64,000 nucleotides of DNA, from NCBI RefSeq assembly GCF_009646095.1, contig NZ_CP045725.1:1922001-1986000 (forward strand), read 5' to 3'. Position numbers and translations under genes: made by a program. Of the stretch, positions 53,208 through 61,913 are shown one piece after another (the first letter of the stretch is position 1; every line of letters starts with the position of its first letter). This DNA is from Raineyella fluvialis (GTDB lineage Bacteria; Actinomycetota; Actinomycetes; Propionibacteriales; Propionibacteriaceae). Under the pieces are notes generated by a model, which had not been told where the DNA came from, searched no databases, and saw only the letters and a program-made list of their open reading frames with translations.

Positions 53208-54711
53208 TGAAGCCAGCCGCCTTCAGCTTCTCGTCCAAGACGCGCTCTGCCGTCCGAAGAGTCTCGCGCGAATCCATGTAGGCAGCGAGGGCGGCTTCAA
53301 CGTCGACCTCAGCAGCGGCCTCGGTCTGGAGGTAGCGGCCGATGTTGAGGTCGTAGCCATTGGCCTCGACCTCGGCCATGTCGACCAGGCGCAGGTTCAG
53401 GCCGCCTTCGCCGTCGATGTCCTCGCCGTTGGCATAGGCGGTGTGGATGACCTCGATGTCGGCATCGTCCATGATGTTCTGGTTCTTGCCCGGCTTGGAC
53501 CGTGCCGACGCGTCGACGAACAGGACCTTGCCCTGACGTTCGGCGGGCTTGGTCTTGCGCCAGATCAGTAGACAGACGGGGATGGAGGTTGAGTAGAACA
53601 GGTTGGTCGGCAGTCCAATAACGGCCTCCAGCAGGTCCTTCTCCAGCAGACACTGCCGGATCGCACCTTCTTTGCCGCCGCGGAACAAGACGCCGTGGGG
53701 CATAACGACCCCGACTCGGCCGGTGTCGTCCTTGGCGGAGGCGACCATGTGCTGGATCCAGGCGTAGTCGGCGTTCTTGGCGGGCGGGACCGCGCAGAGG
53801 ACGCGCCCGTACGGGTCGTGGATCCAGGCTGCGGCTCCCCAGTTCTGTAGGGAGAACGGCGGATTTGCGATGACGACGTCGAACTTCTGCAGCTTGCCGC
53901 GGTCGAGGAACTTCGGTTCGCGGAAGGTGTCGCCGCGCTTGATGTCGAAGTCCTCCAATCCGTGGAGGTAGAGGTTCATCTTCGCGATGGCTGAGGTGGT
54001 CAGGTTCACCTCCTGGCCGTGCAGGCGCAGGCTGTCCGGGTTGCCGCCGGCGGCCCGTACCTCGTTCACCGTCTCGACCAGCATGCCGCCCGACCCGCAC
54101 GCAGGGTCGACAACCGACTCACCCGGGCGGGGGTCGAGGATCTTCACCAGCAGATGCACGACGTGGCGGGGCGTGAAGAACTCACCGGCCTTCTTGCCCG
54201 ATGCCTCGGCGAACTCCCGCAGCAGATACTCGTATGCGGCACCCAGAAGGTCGCCGTTCACGTGATTGGGGTCCAGGGTCAGACCGTGGAACGCGTCGAG
54301 CAGGGCGGCGAGGGCGCTCTCGGGAAGTCGTTCGGGGTTGGCCCAGTTCACGTCGCCGAACACCCCGACCAGGTCGCGGTTCGACTCCTCGATGCGGCCC
54401 AAGGCAAGGGCGACTTTGTTGCCCAAGTTGAAGGTGGTGCCGTGGACATCGGCCCAGTGGCAGCCCTTGGGGACGACGAACGGCTGGTAGTCGCTGTACT
54501 CGATGTCGTCGGTCAGTTCGTCGCCCCACTCGGCCAGCGCCTGGGCGTGCCGGTAGTCCCAGTTGTCGCTGATCCACTTGAAGAACATGATCGGGAAGAC
54601 GTAGGCCTTGAAGTCGCCCGGGTCGACCGGCCCTCGCAACGCGTTCGCGGCGGCCCATAGGGTCGATTCCAACTCGCGCTGGGTGAGGCGAGCGGGGACT
54701 TGCAATGTCAT
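53200..54711 (-). CDS. hsdM: Type I restriction-modification methyltransferase subunit
   Basis: A 503-residue N6-adenine methyltransferase. The N-terminal helical domain (RELESTLWAAANALRGPVDP) precedes GEFFTPRHVVHLLVKIL, motif I VVDPACGSGGMLVETVNEVR and catalytic motif IV VIANPPFS. ATG at 54711 has GAGAGAAG upstream; a longer open frame to 54852 has no family support. First gene of the hsd operon. Confidence 0.96.
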   Translation of the reverse strand: MTLQVPARLTQRELESTLWAAANALRGPVDPGDFKAYVFPIMFFKWISDNWDYRHAQALAEWGDELTDDIEYSDYQPFVVPKGCHWADVHGTTFNLGNKVALALGRIEESNRDLVGVFGDVNWANPERLPESALAALLDAFHGLTLDPNHVNGDLLGAAYEYLLREFAEASGKKAGEFFTPRHVVHLLVKILDPRPGESVVDPACGSGGMLVETVNEVRAAGGNPDSLRLHGQEVNLTTSAIAKMNLYLHGLEDFDIKRGDTFREPKFLDRGKLQKFDVVIANPPFSLQNWGAAAWIHDPYGRVLCAVPPAKNADYAWIQHMVASAKDDTGRVGVVMPHGVLFRGGKEGAIRQCLLEKDLLEAVIGLPTNLFYSTSIPVCLLIWRKTKPAERQGKVLFVDASARSKPGKNQNIMDDADIEVIHTAYANGEDIDGEGGLNLRLVDMAEVEANGYDLNIGRYLQTEAAAEVDVEAALAAYMDSRETLRTAERVLDEKLKAAGFNA

Positions 54712-54967
54712 GTTCTTCTCTCTCGGATCCGGCGGGCCGGGCTCAGAGCCCACACGCCAACTTATCTGTGCGGATCGGACTATCAGGGCAGGCAGCCCTG
54801 AAGCCCCCGCAACCTTCCCCTTGCCGCGGTACCGCTGAAGGCTCTTCCTCACCGTGCATGCTGTGAGGGCTCGGGGAGCTGCTGTTTAAGTTGCCTTAGC
54901 TTTACTAGCTTGTCATGCTGGTTTAGCTCGTCCCGTGGTGATCGACGACCTCAGCCTTCCTGGATCT

Positions 54968-56494
54968 TCAAGACAGTGGCCATGGGTGTGGCTGGTTCCA
55001 GTCGCCTGCTCGTCCCACGTTTCGCAGGTTGTGACGGGTGCGGTACGTCCACTGTCCGCCGGATCTCACGGTGATCGTGATCAAGCCGAGGTCGTGCAGG
55101 CGCCGCATTGCCAGGCCTGCGGGGTCGGCGGTCTCCTCTGCGAGCTTTCTCACCGAACCGGAGGGCTCGATGGTGCTGAGGTAGAGGGCGACCCAGGCCG
55201 GATCCACCAGGTCGGGGCGCAGTTGTTCGACCCACCGGCCGTCGATCTGGCTGGTCCACCATTCATAGGACGCTGCATGGAGCACCAAGGCGGTCCACCA
55301 CGTCCCCTCGGGCGTGACGGGCCGCCCTGTCCGGGCTGTCCAGTCCTGGAGGTCGCGGGGTGTCAGGACGGTCGGGCGAGGTCCTGGCAGTGGGGTGGCC
55401 GGCAACGGCGGGGCCGGGGCGGCCGTCTTCCGTACGCAGGCGAACTGGTGCCACGCGTTCAGGTTGACGACCTTTCCGGTTGTAGACATCCGTGGCATGT
55501 CTTCGCGGGCCAACGCGGCGAGGGTGCGTCGCCGGAGCTCGTCCACGGGAACCCTGGGCTCATTCTCACGGCGGGCAGCCTGGTCGTTGGCCCACTGGCG
55601 GTCCTGCTCTTCGGCGGCCTTTCGTCGTAGCGCATCCAGCAGACGTTCCCTCTGGGCGAGCTCGGCCTGCTTACGCGCCTTCTCCTCGGCGGCCGCGCGG
55701 CGGTTGTTCATCACCTCCTGCTTGGCCTGCAGAAGGCCGGGGGCCATCAGTCCGTGTGCTAGGTCGAAGGTGCACGCGGTCAGCGGGAACCAGCTGTCCT
55801 TGGGAAGCTGGCCGGCGGGTGATTCGGCCCGGAGCCCGATCTCGATCGGCCACGTGGCGGCGGTCTCCAACCTGGACCACTCCTGCCCGGTGGGCCGAGC
55901 CGCCAGCCGGACGAGTTGGGTCACTCCGTGCTCGCTCATCTCGTGGTCACGGCTCGCAATGAAGCGGTCAGCGCCGAACAGCCAGGTCACGTTGCCGCCG
56001 TACCGTTCGGTACGGTCCAACTTGGAAACCGCGGTCTCGTTCGACAGTTGCACCTCGATTACCCACTCCATGCCGCCGCCGACGGACACGTCGACCCTGG
56101 AGCGCTTTTCCCTCCCGACGTAGCGTTCTGCCTCGGCTGTGAAGCCTTGACCGGTCAGCCACCGCACAAGCTCACGCTGGATCTGGCGGTGGGTGAAGAT
56201 GTCGCGGTCCTCCCCTCGGAATCCGCACGAGGACCCGGGGAAGTGGCGGAAGTAGGGGCGGCGGATGTCGCCGGCCGCCGCGACGAGTTCCTCTCCGCAC
56301 CCGTCCAACGAGGGTGGGCAGTAGAAGTTCTTACCAGCCTTCCGCGCGGCCTGCTGCAGCCTGATCATGTCGTCTCGGGCGTCGGGTGCCATGACGAGGT
56401 CACCGTCAGGCCCGCCCATCGCAGCCATGGGGAAGAACCCCTCGTCGTCATTCCGGCGCGTCGATTCGTGCCGGATCTGATTGGTGGTCGCCAT
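54968..56494 (-). CDS. CoiA-like competence/nuclease family protein
   Basis: A 508-residue protein. A Cys-rich section (FYCPPSLDGCGEELVAAAGD and PYFRHFPGSSC) precedes a nuclease core with HRQIQRELVRWLTGQGF, EKRSRVDVSVGGGMEWVIEV and QLSNET. The D-x(n)-E-x-Q pattern matches the PD-(D/E)xK fold of CoiA. The centre is charged helical repeats and the C-terminus may be a small winged helix (VRKLAEETADPAGLAMRRLH). ATG at 56494. In a restriction island it is more likely a defence or DNA-processing nuclease than a competence factor; that is inference. Confidence 0.72.
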   Translation of the reverse strand: MATTNQIRHESTRRNDDEGFFPMAAMGGPDGDLVMAPDARDDMIRLQQAARKAGKNFYCPPSLDGCGEELVAAAGDIRRPYFRHFPGSSCGFRGEDRDIFTHRQIQRELVRWLTGQGFTAEAERYVGREKRSRVDVSVGGGMEWVIEVQLSNETAVSKLDRTERYGGNVTWLFGADRFIASRDHEMSEHGVTQLVRLAARPTGQEWSRLETAATWPIEIGLRAESPAGQLPKDSWFPLTACTFDLAHGLMAPGLLQAKQEVMNNRRAAAEEKARKQAELAQRERLLDALRRKAAEEQDRQWANDQAARRENEPRVPVDELRRRTLAALAREDMPRMSTTGKVVNLNAWHQFACVRKTAAPAPPLPATPLPGPRPTVLTPRDLQDWTARTGRPVTPEGTWWTALVLHAASYEWWTSQIDGRWVEQLRPDLVDPAWVALYLSTIEPSGSVRKLAEETADPAGLAMRRLHDLGLITITVRSGGQWTYRTRHNLRNVGRAGDWNQPHPWPLS

Positions 56495-56817
56495 TCTTCT
56501 TCCCCCGTGTCACCCCGTCGTTGAGGGGACCATAGGGGCACCCGCTGACATTTCTTACGCCCGAATGGCATTGCCGATTGGAGGAGCTCCGAGGTCGGAC
56601 GCCCGTCGCGCCCCTTGACGCGGCCCGCAGGGGTGGGACTGTGACACCGACAGGAGTTGCCACCCAGCGTCGGCCATGAGCGCAGCATTGCACGGGACGG
56701 CTGAAACTTCGAGGATCCTGCTCGTTAGGGGCTCCAGTTCAAACGTGGCCTGACTGAATCATGAGTGAAACTGAAGTCACGTGCTAGGCTCTTTCTCGTC
56801 AACCGAGAGGGGTCCTG
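56495..56817. other. Divergent intergenic region; no gene
   Basis: These 323 bases lie between the CoiA-like gene and the ImmA/IrrE partner, with two divergent starts. No reading frame is convincing. Both promoters must be here but no clear -35/-10 pair stands out. Confidence 0.5.
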
Positions 56818-57564
56818 ATGGGCGTGCAGTACGAGTGCAGCGACTGGCGGAGCGAGTTCAAGGCAGACGAGCTTGACGCGATCCGCAGCCGGATTCCGCA
56901 AGCGATCCAGCAGAGCCAGGAACGCGCGGCCCGCGCCCAAACGGAGTACGCCGACCCCGATGGTGACCAGGATGTCTACGGTGCTGGCATGGCGCGCGGT
57001 GTGCAGAAGGAAGTACGCGCGCTGCTTGCACCGCTGCCCTCGTACCGCGAGGTGCCGGTGTCCGGGACTCGTCGAATGTTGACCTTCCTCGGTGACGCGC
57101 TGATCTTTCCTCATCGGGTCGGCAAGCAGATGCGGCGCAACCACCACCGCCTCAGGCTCAACTACCTCTCTGACGCTCGCCGTGAGCTGCTGCAGAAGAC
57201 CAGCAACGTCAAGTACGCCGCTCCTGGGCTCTTCGACCTTGAGGACGAATCAGGCAGTGATCAGACTGCACAGCTGGACGACGCCCTGGCCCTGATTGCT
57301 GAAGACGGTCCGCGTACGACGCTGTTCGTCCCCTACTACAGCAGCACACCTCAAGGCGTCGGCACGATGTACTTCGCTCCCGCACGGCTGAACGGCCAGT
57401 ACCTGGAGTTCACCGACCCGGAGCGTCTCACCTACCAGCAGGTCCCCGCCGCGGTCGAGCAGGTGCGCACCGTGCTGAAGCCCGTGGCCGGCTTCGCCGA
57501 GGGGGAGCGTCCGCGTACCTCGGTGAAGCTGCGGTCGCACTCGACCCAGGAGGAGGGCAGCTGA
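56818..57564 (+). CDS. Hypothetical partner of the ImmA/IrrE protein
   Basis: A 248-residue soluble protein with no family I can name. It opens with a charged helical region (SDWRSEFKADELDAIRSRIP, QAIQQSQERAARAQTEY). The middle contains LTFLGDALIFPHRVGKQMRR, and an AT/beta-like segment TTLFVPYYSSTPQGVGTMYF follows. ATG at 56818 has GAGAGGGG. Its stop is two bases before the XRE-ImmA/IrrE gene, so the pair probably forms one module, perhaps toxin or phage-stress target and its protease. Confidence 0.7.
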   Translation: MGVQYECSDWRSEFKADELDAIRSRIPQAIQQSQERAARAQTEYADPDGDQDVYGAGMARGVQKEVRALLAPLPSYREVPVSGTRRMLTFLGDALIFPHRVGKQMRRNHHRLRLNYLSDARRELLQKTSNVKYAAPGLFDLEDESGSDQTAQLDDALALIAEDGPRTTLFVPYYSSTPQGVGTMYFAPARLNGQYLEFTDPERLTYQQVPAAVEQVRTVLKPVAGFAEGERPRTSVKLRSHSTQEEGS

Positions 57565-57566
57565 CG

Positions 57567-58649
57567 ATGACCGCTTCTCCTCACCAGAACCCCGACCTGG
57601 CCGACATCGCCAGGATGTTCGACCCGGCCAGACTCACCCAGGCGCGGCGCATCAACAAGATGTCGAAGACCGACCTCCACAGGAAGGTCGGGGTTTCCGT
57701 TGCTGCTATTGGCCAGTACGAACGTGGTGAGGTTCGCCCACGCGCCGACACCGTGCGCGCCCTGGCCGAGGCGCTGAGCGTGCCCCCTGGCTTCTTCGCG
57801 CTGGGTCGTCCGCGGGTACAGGTTGAGATTGCTGAAGCATCCTTCCGGCGCCTTCGCTCAACGACGGTCGCCCAGCAGCAGCAGGCAACCGCCTATGTCG
57901 AACAAGCCTGGGAACTCAGCTGCTTCCTCGAAGAGCACGTCGAGTTCCCCGAAGTCGATCTTCCGCAATGGGCCCAGCCCGACTGCGAGGATGTCCCCGA
58001 CCCCGTAACGGCGGCTCGGGCGATGCGACAGCACTGGAGCCTAGGAACCGAGCCGATCCAGCACCTCGTCTACCAGCTCGAGCAACACGGCATCCTGACC
58101 GTCTTCTTCTCCATGAAGCAAGACGGGGACCCCGATGACAAGAGCCGCATCGACGCCTTCTCCACGATCGCTCTGCCGCGACCGATGATCGTGCTCACCC
58201 CAGACAAGGCAAATGACGTCATGAGGCACCGCTTCTCGGCAGCCCACGAACTAGGACACATCGTTCTGCACCACGGACGTCAAGGCACCGACAGCCAGCT
58301 GGAGCGCCAGGCGGACATGTTCGCAGCCGAGTTCCTGACACCCCGCGACATGATCAGCGGTGAGCTACCCAGGCGCGTGAACTTCAATCGCTACGAAGAG
58401 CTCAGCCAGCGCTGGGGCGTCTCCGTCCACTCACTCCTCTACCGGTCTCGAGAACTTGACCTGATCTCCGAGTCAACCGCTCGACGCGCATACATCACGC
58501 TGAACAGTCTTCCGCGACGACCCATGCCGATCCGCGATTACCCGGGCGAGCGCCCAGAGCTCTTGAAGTCTGCCATCGAACTGCTCGATGGAGCGGGAAT
58601 GCCCCTGATCCAGATCGCGAACGACCTCCAGATGACCCCCGTCAAGTAA
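57567..58649 (+). CDS. XRE regulator fused to ImmA/IrrE metallopeptidase
   Basis: A 360-residue protein. An XRE helix-turn-helix (LTQARRINKMSKTDLHRKVG and AAIGQYERGEVRPRADTVRA) lies at about 22-75. The zinc-peptidase domain has the HExxH motif in FSAAHELGHIVLHHGRQG near residues 225-240, then a Glu-containing helix QADMFAAEFLTPRDM. Such fusions cleave repressors in response to stress or act in toxin-antitoxin and phage-defence modules. It shares the last 28 codons with a remnant at 60691. Confidence 0.88.
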   Translation: MTASPHQNPDLADIARMFDPARLTQARRINKMSKTDLHRKVGVSVAAIGQYERGEVRPRADTVRALAEALSVPPGFFALGRPRVQVEIAEASFRRLRSTTVAQQQQATAYVEQAWELSCFLEEHVEFPEVDLPQWAQPDCEDVPDPVTAARAMRQHWSLGTEPIQHLVYQLEQHGILTVFFSMKQDGDPDDKSRIDAFSTIALPRPMIVLTPDKANDVMRHRFSAAHELGHIVLHHGRQGTDSQLERQADMFAAEFLTPRDMISGELPRRVNFNRYEELSQRWGVSVHSLLYRSRELDLISESTARRAYITLNSLPRRPMPIRDYPGERPELLKSAIELLDGAGMPLIQIANDLQMTPVK

Positions 58650-59010
58650 GGCGTCTGGCAGACATTGACGCACAACAGCCAAAACTCACACTGGTCTCGA
58701 AATACTCCAATGCTACGGGGCGAGCGGAACAGTGAAGCGTCATATTACACACGAGGAATTCCGGGCCTTACTTCTGGAACACAATGATCGAGACTTGAAA
58801 GGGCTCCTGTTGCCTAGGGATATCTAAAGACGTCTTGCCTGTTCTGTTTGGTTTAGCTGGTTTATCTTGACAGCGTGTCTGGCGGGCTAGCCTTCAGTGT
58901 GCGGTCGAGATGATGAGAATCGTCGATTCACTGCCGTTGCTGCCTGATCAGCAACTGAGAGGGGGTAACGTGCCGCAATCATCAAGACCGTCGGATCATG
59001 GTGCTTCATC
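58650..59010. other. Gene-free 361-bp interval
   Basis: Between the ImmA/IrrE 3' end and the convergent cyclase 3' end I see no gene, RNA or repeat. It is more AT-rich than the backbone. Confidence 0.5.
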
Positions 59011-59931
59011 TCATTTTCCTCGATTGACCGGTCGCCCCTGATTCCATGGGCGCTTGGCGTCCAGTGCCTGCTGCATCTTCATCTTGATGATGCTCTGGCG
59101 AACTGATTCCGGGATGTCGCGCTTCGTCTTCCCAGTCATGATTGCCTCGCAGAAGGCAGGCCCACAGGTCGCGCACCAAGGCGATTCGAGCTTCACAGCA
59201 GCTTGGTCGTCGGCCGGTAGACGGTCGACTGTCATGTCAGACCAGAGGTTCGCGGTTGGTCCGTCGTTGCAATCACAACTGAATGCAATGTAGTCGTTGT
59301 TTTTGAACCTGTCCCAGACGTCGCCAGTGATCACGACCTCGTGGCGGTCCGCAGACTGAGCGCACTTCGCCGCGTAGTTAACTGGTTTACCGGCCCACAC
59401 CGCCTCCTGTTCGGAGATCACACGCCTGGTCCCAATCCGCTTTACCAACGTCCGCCCCGCGTGGATGCCAACCTTGTATCCGGTGCTGGGCGCGTCTGGC
59501 CAGCGGGTCTCAAGTCGCTTCACGAAGTGCTTCTCGCTGAATGTACGAATCGTGACGGCAGCACACAGCGCCCGTTCGTAAGCGCGGTCCCCCCAGAAGA
59601 GTCCAAAACCACCATCCCCCTGAATGTCGATGAAGTCGGCCTCGAACTCGTGGAAGATGCGGACCGCCCCCTCCACCCCAGCCTTATAGATGCGGGTGGT
59701 CGACTTGTCATGCTTCCCAGTTCCCAGATGCGTGGAACCCTTCAGATCACAGACGACGGCCACCACGTTGCTCAACTTGATCCAGGTATCCGAAGATGAC
59801 GACGGGACGTCCTTGACATCGAACCCGTCATCCCTCTCCACCACCGTGACTTGGGCGTTGTTCAGCGCCTCATTCACCTCATGGTCAAGAGAATCAAGAA
59901 GGTTGTTCAGAAACTGCTCCGCTTCACTCAT
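59011..59931 (-). CDS. Pycsar-like class III nucleotide cyclase
   Basis: A 306-residue cyclase-domain protein. The catalytic core has the metal-binding Asp in VAVVCDLKGSTHLGTG and the second metal site in FIDIQGDGGFGLFWGD. GYKVGIHAGRTLVKR follows, then VWAGKPVNYAAKCAQSADRH. Defence cyclases of this family (PycC) make cyclic CMP or cyclic UMP after phage infection. A Cys-rich tail (FSCDCNDG, WCATCGPAFC) could hold zinc. The product nucleotide is not deducible. The effector gene is directly upstream in the operon (37-bp gap). Confidence 0.82.
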   Translation of the reverse strand: MSEAEQFLNNLLDSLDHEVNEALNNAQVTVVERDDGFDVKDVPSSSSDTWIKLSNVVAVVCDLKGSTHLGTGKHDKSTTRIYKAGVEGAVRIFHEFEADFIDIQGDGGFGLFWGDRAYERALCAAVTIRTFSEKHFVKRLETRWPDAPSTGYKVGIHAGRTLVKRIGTRRVISEQEAVWAGKPVNYAAKCAQSADRHEVVITGDVWDRFKNNDYIAFSCDCNDGPTANLWSDMTVDRLPADDQAAVKLESPWCATCGPAFCEAIMTGKTKRDIPESVRQSIIKMKMQQALDAKRPWNQGRPVNRGK

Positions 59932-59968
59932 GAGGCCAATATATAGGAACCCTCCGACAGTCCCGACG

Positions 59969-60562
59969 TCATCGGGTCATCACAACCCCGGCACCGAGGG
60001 CGAGCGTGAATCCTAGTGCGACCATTCCGCTCCAAATGGCGCGATTTGCCCAGAAGTACTTGCGTGTCGCAACGCTGGAGTTCGCAAACGCCTGTCGGGC
60101 GAGCTGTTTGACCAAGGCGTCGGAGTCCGCAAGCGTGGAGCTCAGGTTCTCAACGTACTCAGACTCCCGGCCTGCGAAATGGTGGGCAATGTCGCTGTAG
60201 TAGAGAGGGTTTGCCTGCGAGAGGTCGGCCTGATGTTGGTAGCGAGGAAGCACCCCCAGTGCCGCACAGGTCGAGGCGGCCAGCACGGACAGGCCAGCTA
60301 CTCCCTCGAGACCGAGTATAAGGCATGAGGGATCTTCTGCTTCGATGGCTAACGCGATGAGTGCCGCGGCAAGCACACCAATGAAGGCCAAGACGACAGC
60401 GAGCTTGGCTTCTGCATGCTTCACCCATTCGTTCACCAAGGTCAGCAGATTCCACGCGTCCTCGGGCTTGATTTCCCTGCTATTAGGTTCCGTAGAGGGT
60501 GGGGTGGGCGGCGGCGCTGTCGATCCTGGCCTCATCCAGAGTCTCCGAAGCAAAGTGAACAT
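59969..60562 (-). CDS. Pycsar-type membrane effector (PycTM-like)
   Basis: A 197-residue membrane protein: helix pair near the N-terminus (AEAKLAVVLAFIGVLAAALI, VAGLSVLAASTCAALG), a family-typical soluble segment (NPLYYSDIAHHFAGRE, VENLSSTLADSDALVKQLAR) and a last helix (IWSGMVALGFTLALGAGVV). This matches PycTM effectors, which bind the cyclic pyrimidine and disrupt the inner membrane. ATG at 60562 has AGAGGG upstream; the ATG at 60586 has none. Confidence 0.8.
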   Translation of the reverse strand: MFTLLRRLWMRPGSTAPPPTPPSTEPNSREIKPEDAWNLLTLVNEWVKHAEAKLAVVLAFIGVLAAALIALAIEAEDPSCLILGLEGVAGLSVLAASTCAALGVLPRYQHQADLSQANPLYYSDIAHHFAGRESEYVENLSSTLADSDALVKQLARQAFANSSVATRKYFWANRAIWSGMVALGFTLALGAGVVMTR

Positions 60563-60690
60563 CTCATCCCTCTTTCCGTCCGGCATGACAGGGTCAAAAC
60601 ATTAGACCTGTGGGCCTGGTAACTATGCATCTCAGCCGGCGGCGCTATCTCGCGCCAGGCAGCCGCGCGTTCGATCTGCGAGTACGCGGT

Positions 60691-60786
60691 TGAGCGCCCG
60701 GAGCTCTTGAAGTCCGCCGTCGAGCTGCTTGATGGAACGGGAGTGCTCTTGGTGCAGATCGCGAATGACCTCCCGAGACCCCCGCG
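60691..60786 (+). pseudogene. Fragment of a second ImmA/IrrE gene 3' end
   Basis: The frame VERPELLKSAVELLDGTGVL and LVQIANDL matches the last 28 codons before the end of the ImmA/IrrE protein at 57567-58649 (GERPELLKSAIELLDGAGMP, LIQIANDL) at 22 of 28 residues. No upstream gene body remains. A relic of a duplicate or of an element swap. Confidence 0.72.
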
Positions 60787-60902
60787 TCAGTTGAGGCATC
60801 CGTTGACATCGACGAACTGCCCACCAACAGCGGTTCCGAAGGGGGTCCCGCCACCACTGACGTGGGCCAGTCCGCAGTCCCGGCCGACTGTCCCTGGCCG
60901 GT

Positions 60903-61532
60903 CTAACTTGTTGGTGTCTCTAGCGTGCTTAGCTTGTCTGTGGTTCTCAGGGAGACGATTCCCGCTTCGTTGAGCGCTTTGTAGATGGTCGCCCTGGAGA
61001 CGTGGTAGGCGCCGGCGATCTGGGCGACTGTCCAGTGGTTGTTCTCTTGGTAGCGCTGGATGATCTCGCGTTTCTGGGTGGGGGTGAGTGCTGGCTTGCG
61101 GCCACCCTGCCGGCCGCGGGCCCGGGTGGTGGCCAGCGCGGCGCGGGTGCGTTCGGAGACCAGCGAGGCCTCGAACTCGGCGGCGGCTCCCATGATCGAG
61201 ATGAACAGCCTCCCCGACGAAGTCGCGGTGTCGACGTTGGAGTCCAGCAGGACCAGCGAGGCACCCTTGCCGCGGATCTCGGCGTCCAACTCCAGCAAAT
61301 CCTTCAACGATCTGGCGAGGCGGTCCAGCTTGGCGACAACGAGCTGGTCACCCTCGCGCAGGGTGCGCAGCGCGTTGCGCAGCTCGGGCCGGTTGGCCTT
61401 GGTCCCCGTGATGTGTTCGGAGTAGATGTCGCTCCGATTCACCCCGGCCCGGGTGAGTTGGTCGATCTGCCAGTCCAGTCCGATCTCCTGGCCCCCGGTC
61501 GAGACCCGGGCGTAGCCGATCTTTCGGCCCAC
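60903..61532 (-). CDS. Serine recombinase (resolvase/invertase family)
   Basis: About 209 residues. The N-terminal resolvase domain has KIGYARVSTGGQEIGLDWQI with the catalytic Ser, then VAKLDRLARSLKDLLEL and IMGAAAEFEASLVSERTRAAL. The C-terminal helix-turn-helix is TVAQIAGAYHVSRATIYKAL. GTG at 61532 begins the usual GRKIGYARVS; a longer frame opens with a TTG at 61595. It is the last island gene and may have acted on a site just upstream (61630-61692). Confidence 0.9.
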   Translation of the reverse strand: MGRKIGYARVSTGGQEIGLDWQIDQLTRAGVNRSDIYSEHITGTKANRPELRNALRTLREGDQLVVAKLDRLARSLKDLLELDAEIRGKGASLVLLDSNVDTATSSGRLFISIMGAAAEFEASLVSERTRAALATTRARGRQGGRKPALTPTQKREIIQRYQENNHWTVAQIAGAYHVSRATIYKALNEAGIVSLRTTDKLSTLETPTS

Positions 61533-61629
61533 GTCAACGGTCCACGCCGGGAGAGGGGGAAACCGGCAGGCTGAGGGCCTGGAAGGTGTGGCCAAGTGTC
61601 CATCTATTCATACGTTGACCATACATAGA

Positions 61630-61692
61630 TTGACAGACACAAAACGACGCCCCGTAGGGCGTGTTTCAACGATTTCTACAGATGTCTGTCAA
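61630..61692. repeat. Inverted repeat near the recombinase start, possible res/att site
   Basis: TTGACAGACA (61630-61639) and its exact complement TGTCTGTCAA (61683-61692) flank a stem-loop ACGCCC-CGTA-GGGCGT. The rest of 61533-61913 shows no gene. Confidence 0.5.
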
Positions 61693-61913
61693 ACGAACGT
61701 GATTGTCAGACTGAGGCCTATCGGGCGGGGATGACTACCCGTCGGGATTCAGATCCCTGAGGGCCCTCACCCGAAGTCGTCAGGCAGGTGCAGGTGACCG
61801 ATGACGACTCCGGGCGGCTGGCCGTCGTCACCCACATCATGGTGCCGCGCTGAGCTCTTCTCGGAAGCATGGTGAGGCCCCGCGACCGGTCCGGTGGCGG
61901 GGCCTCAGGCTCG

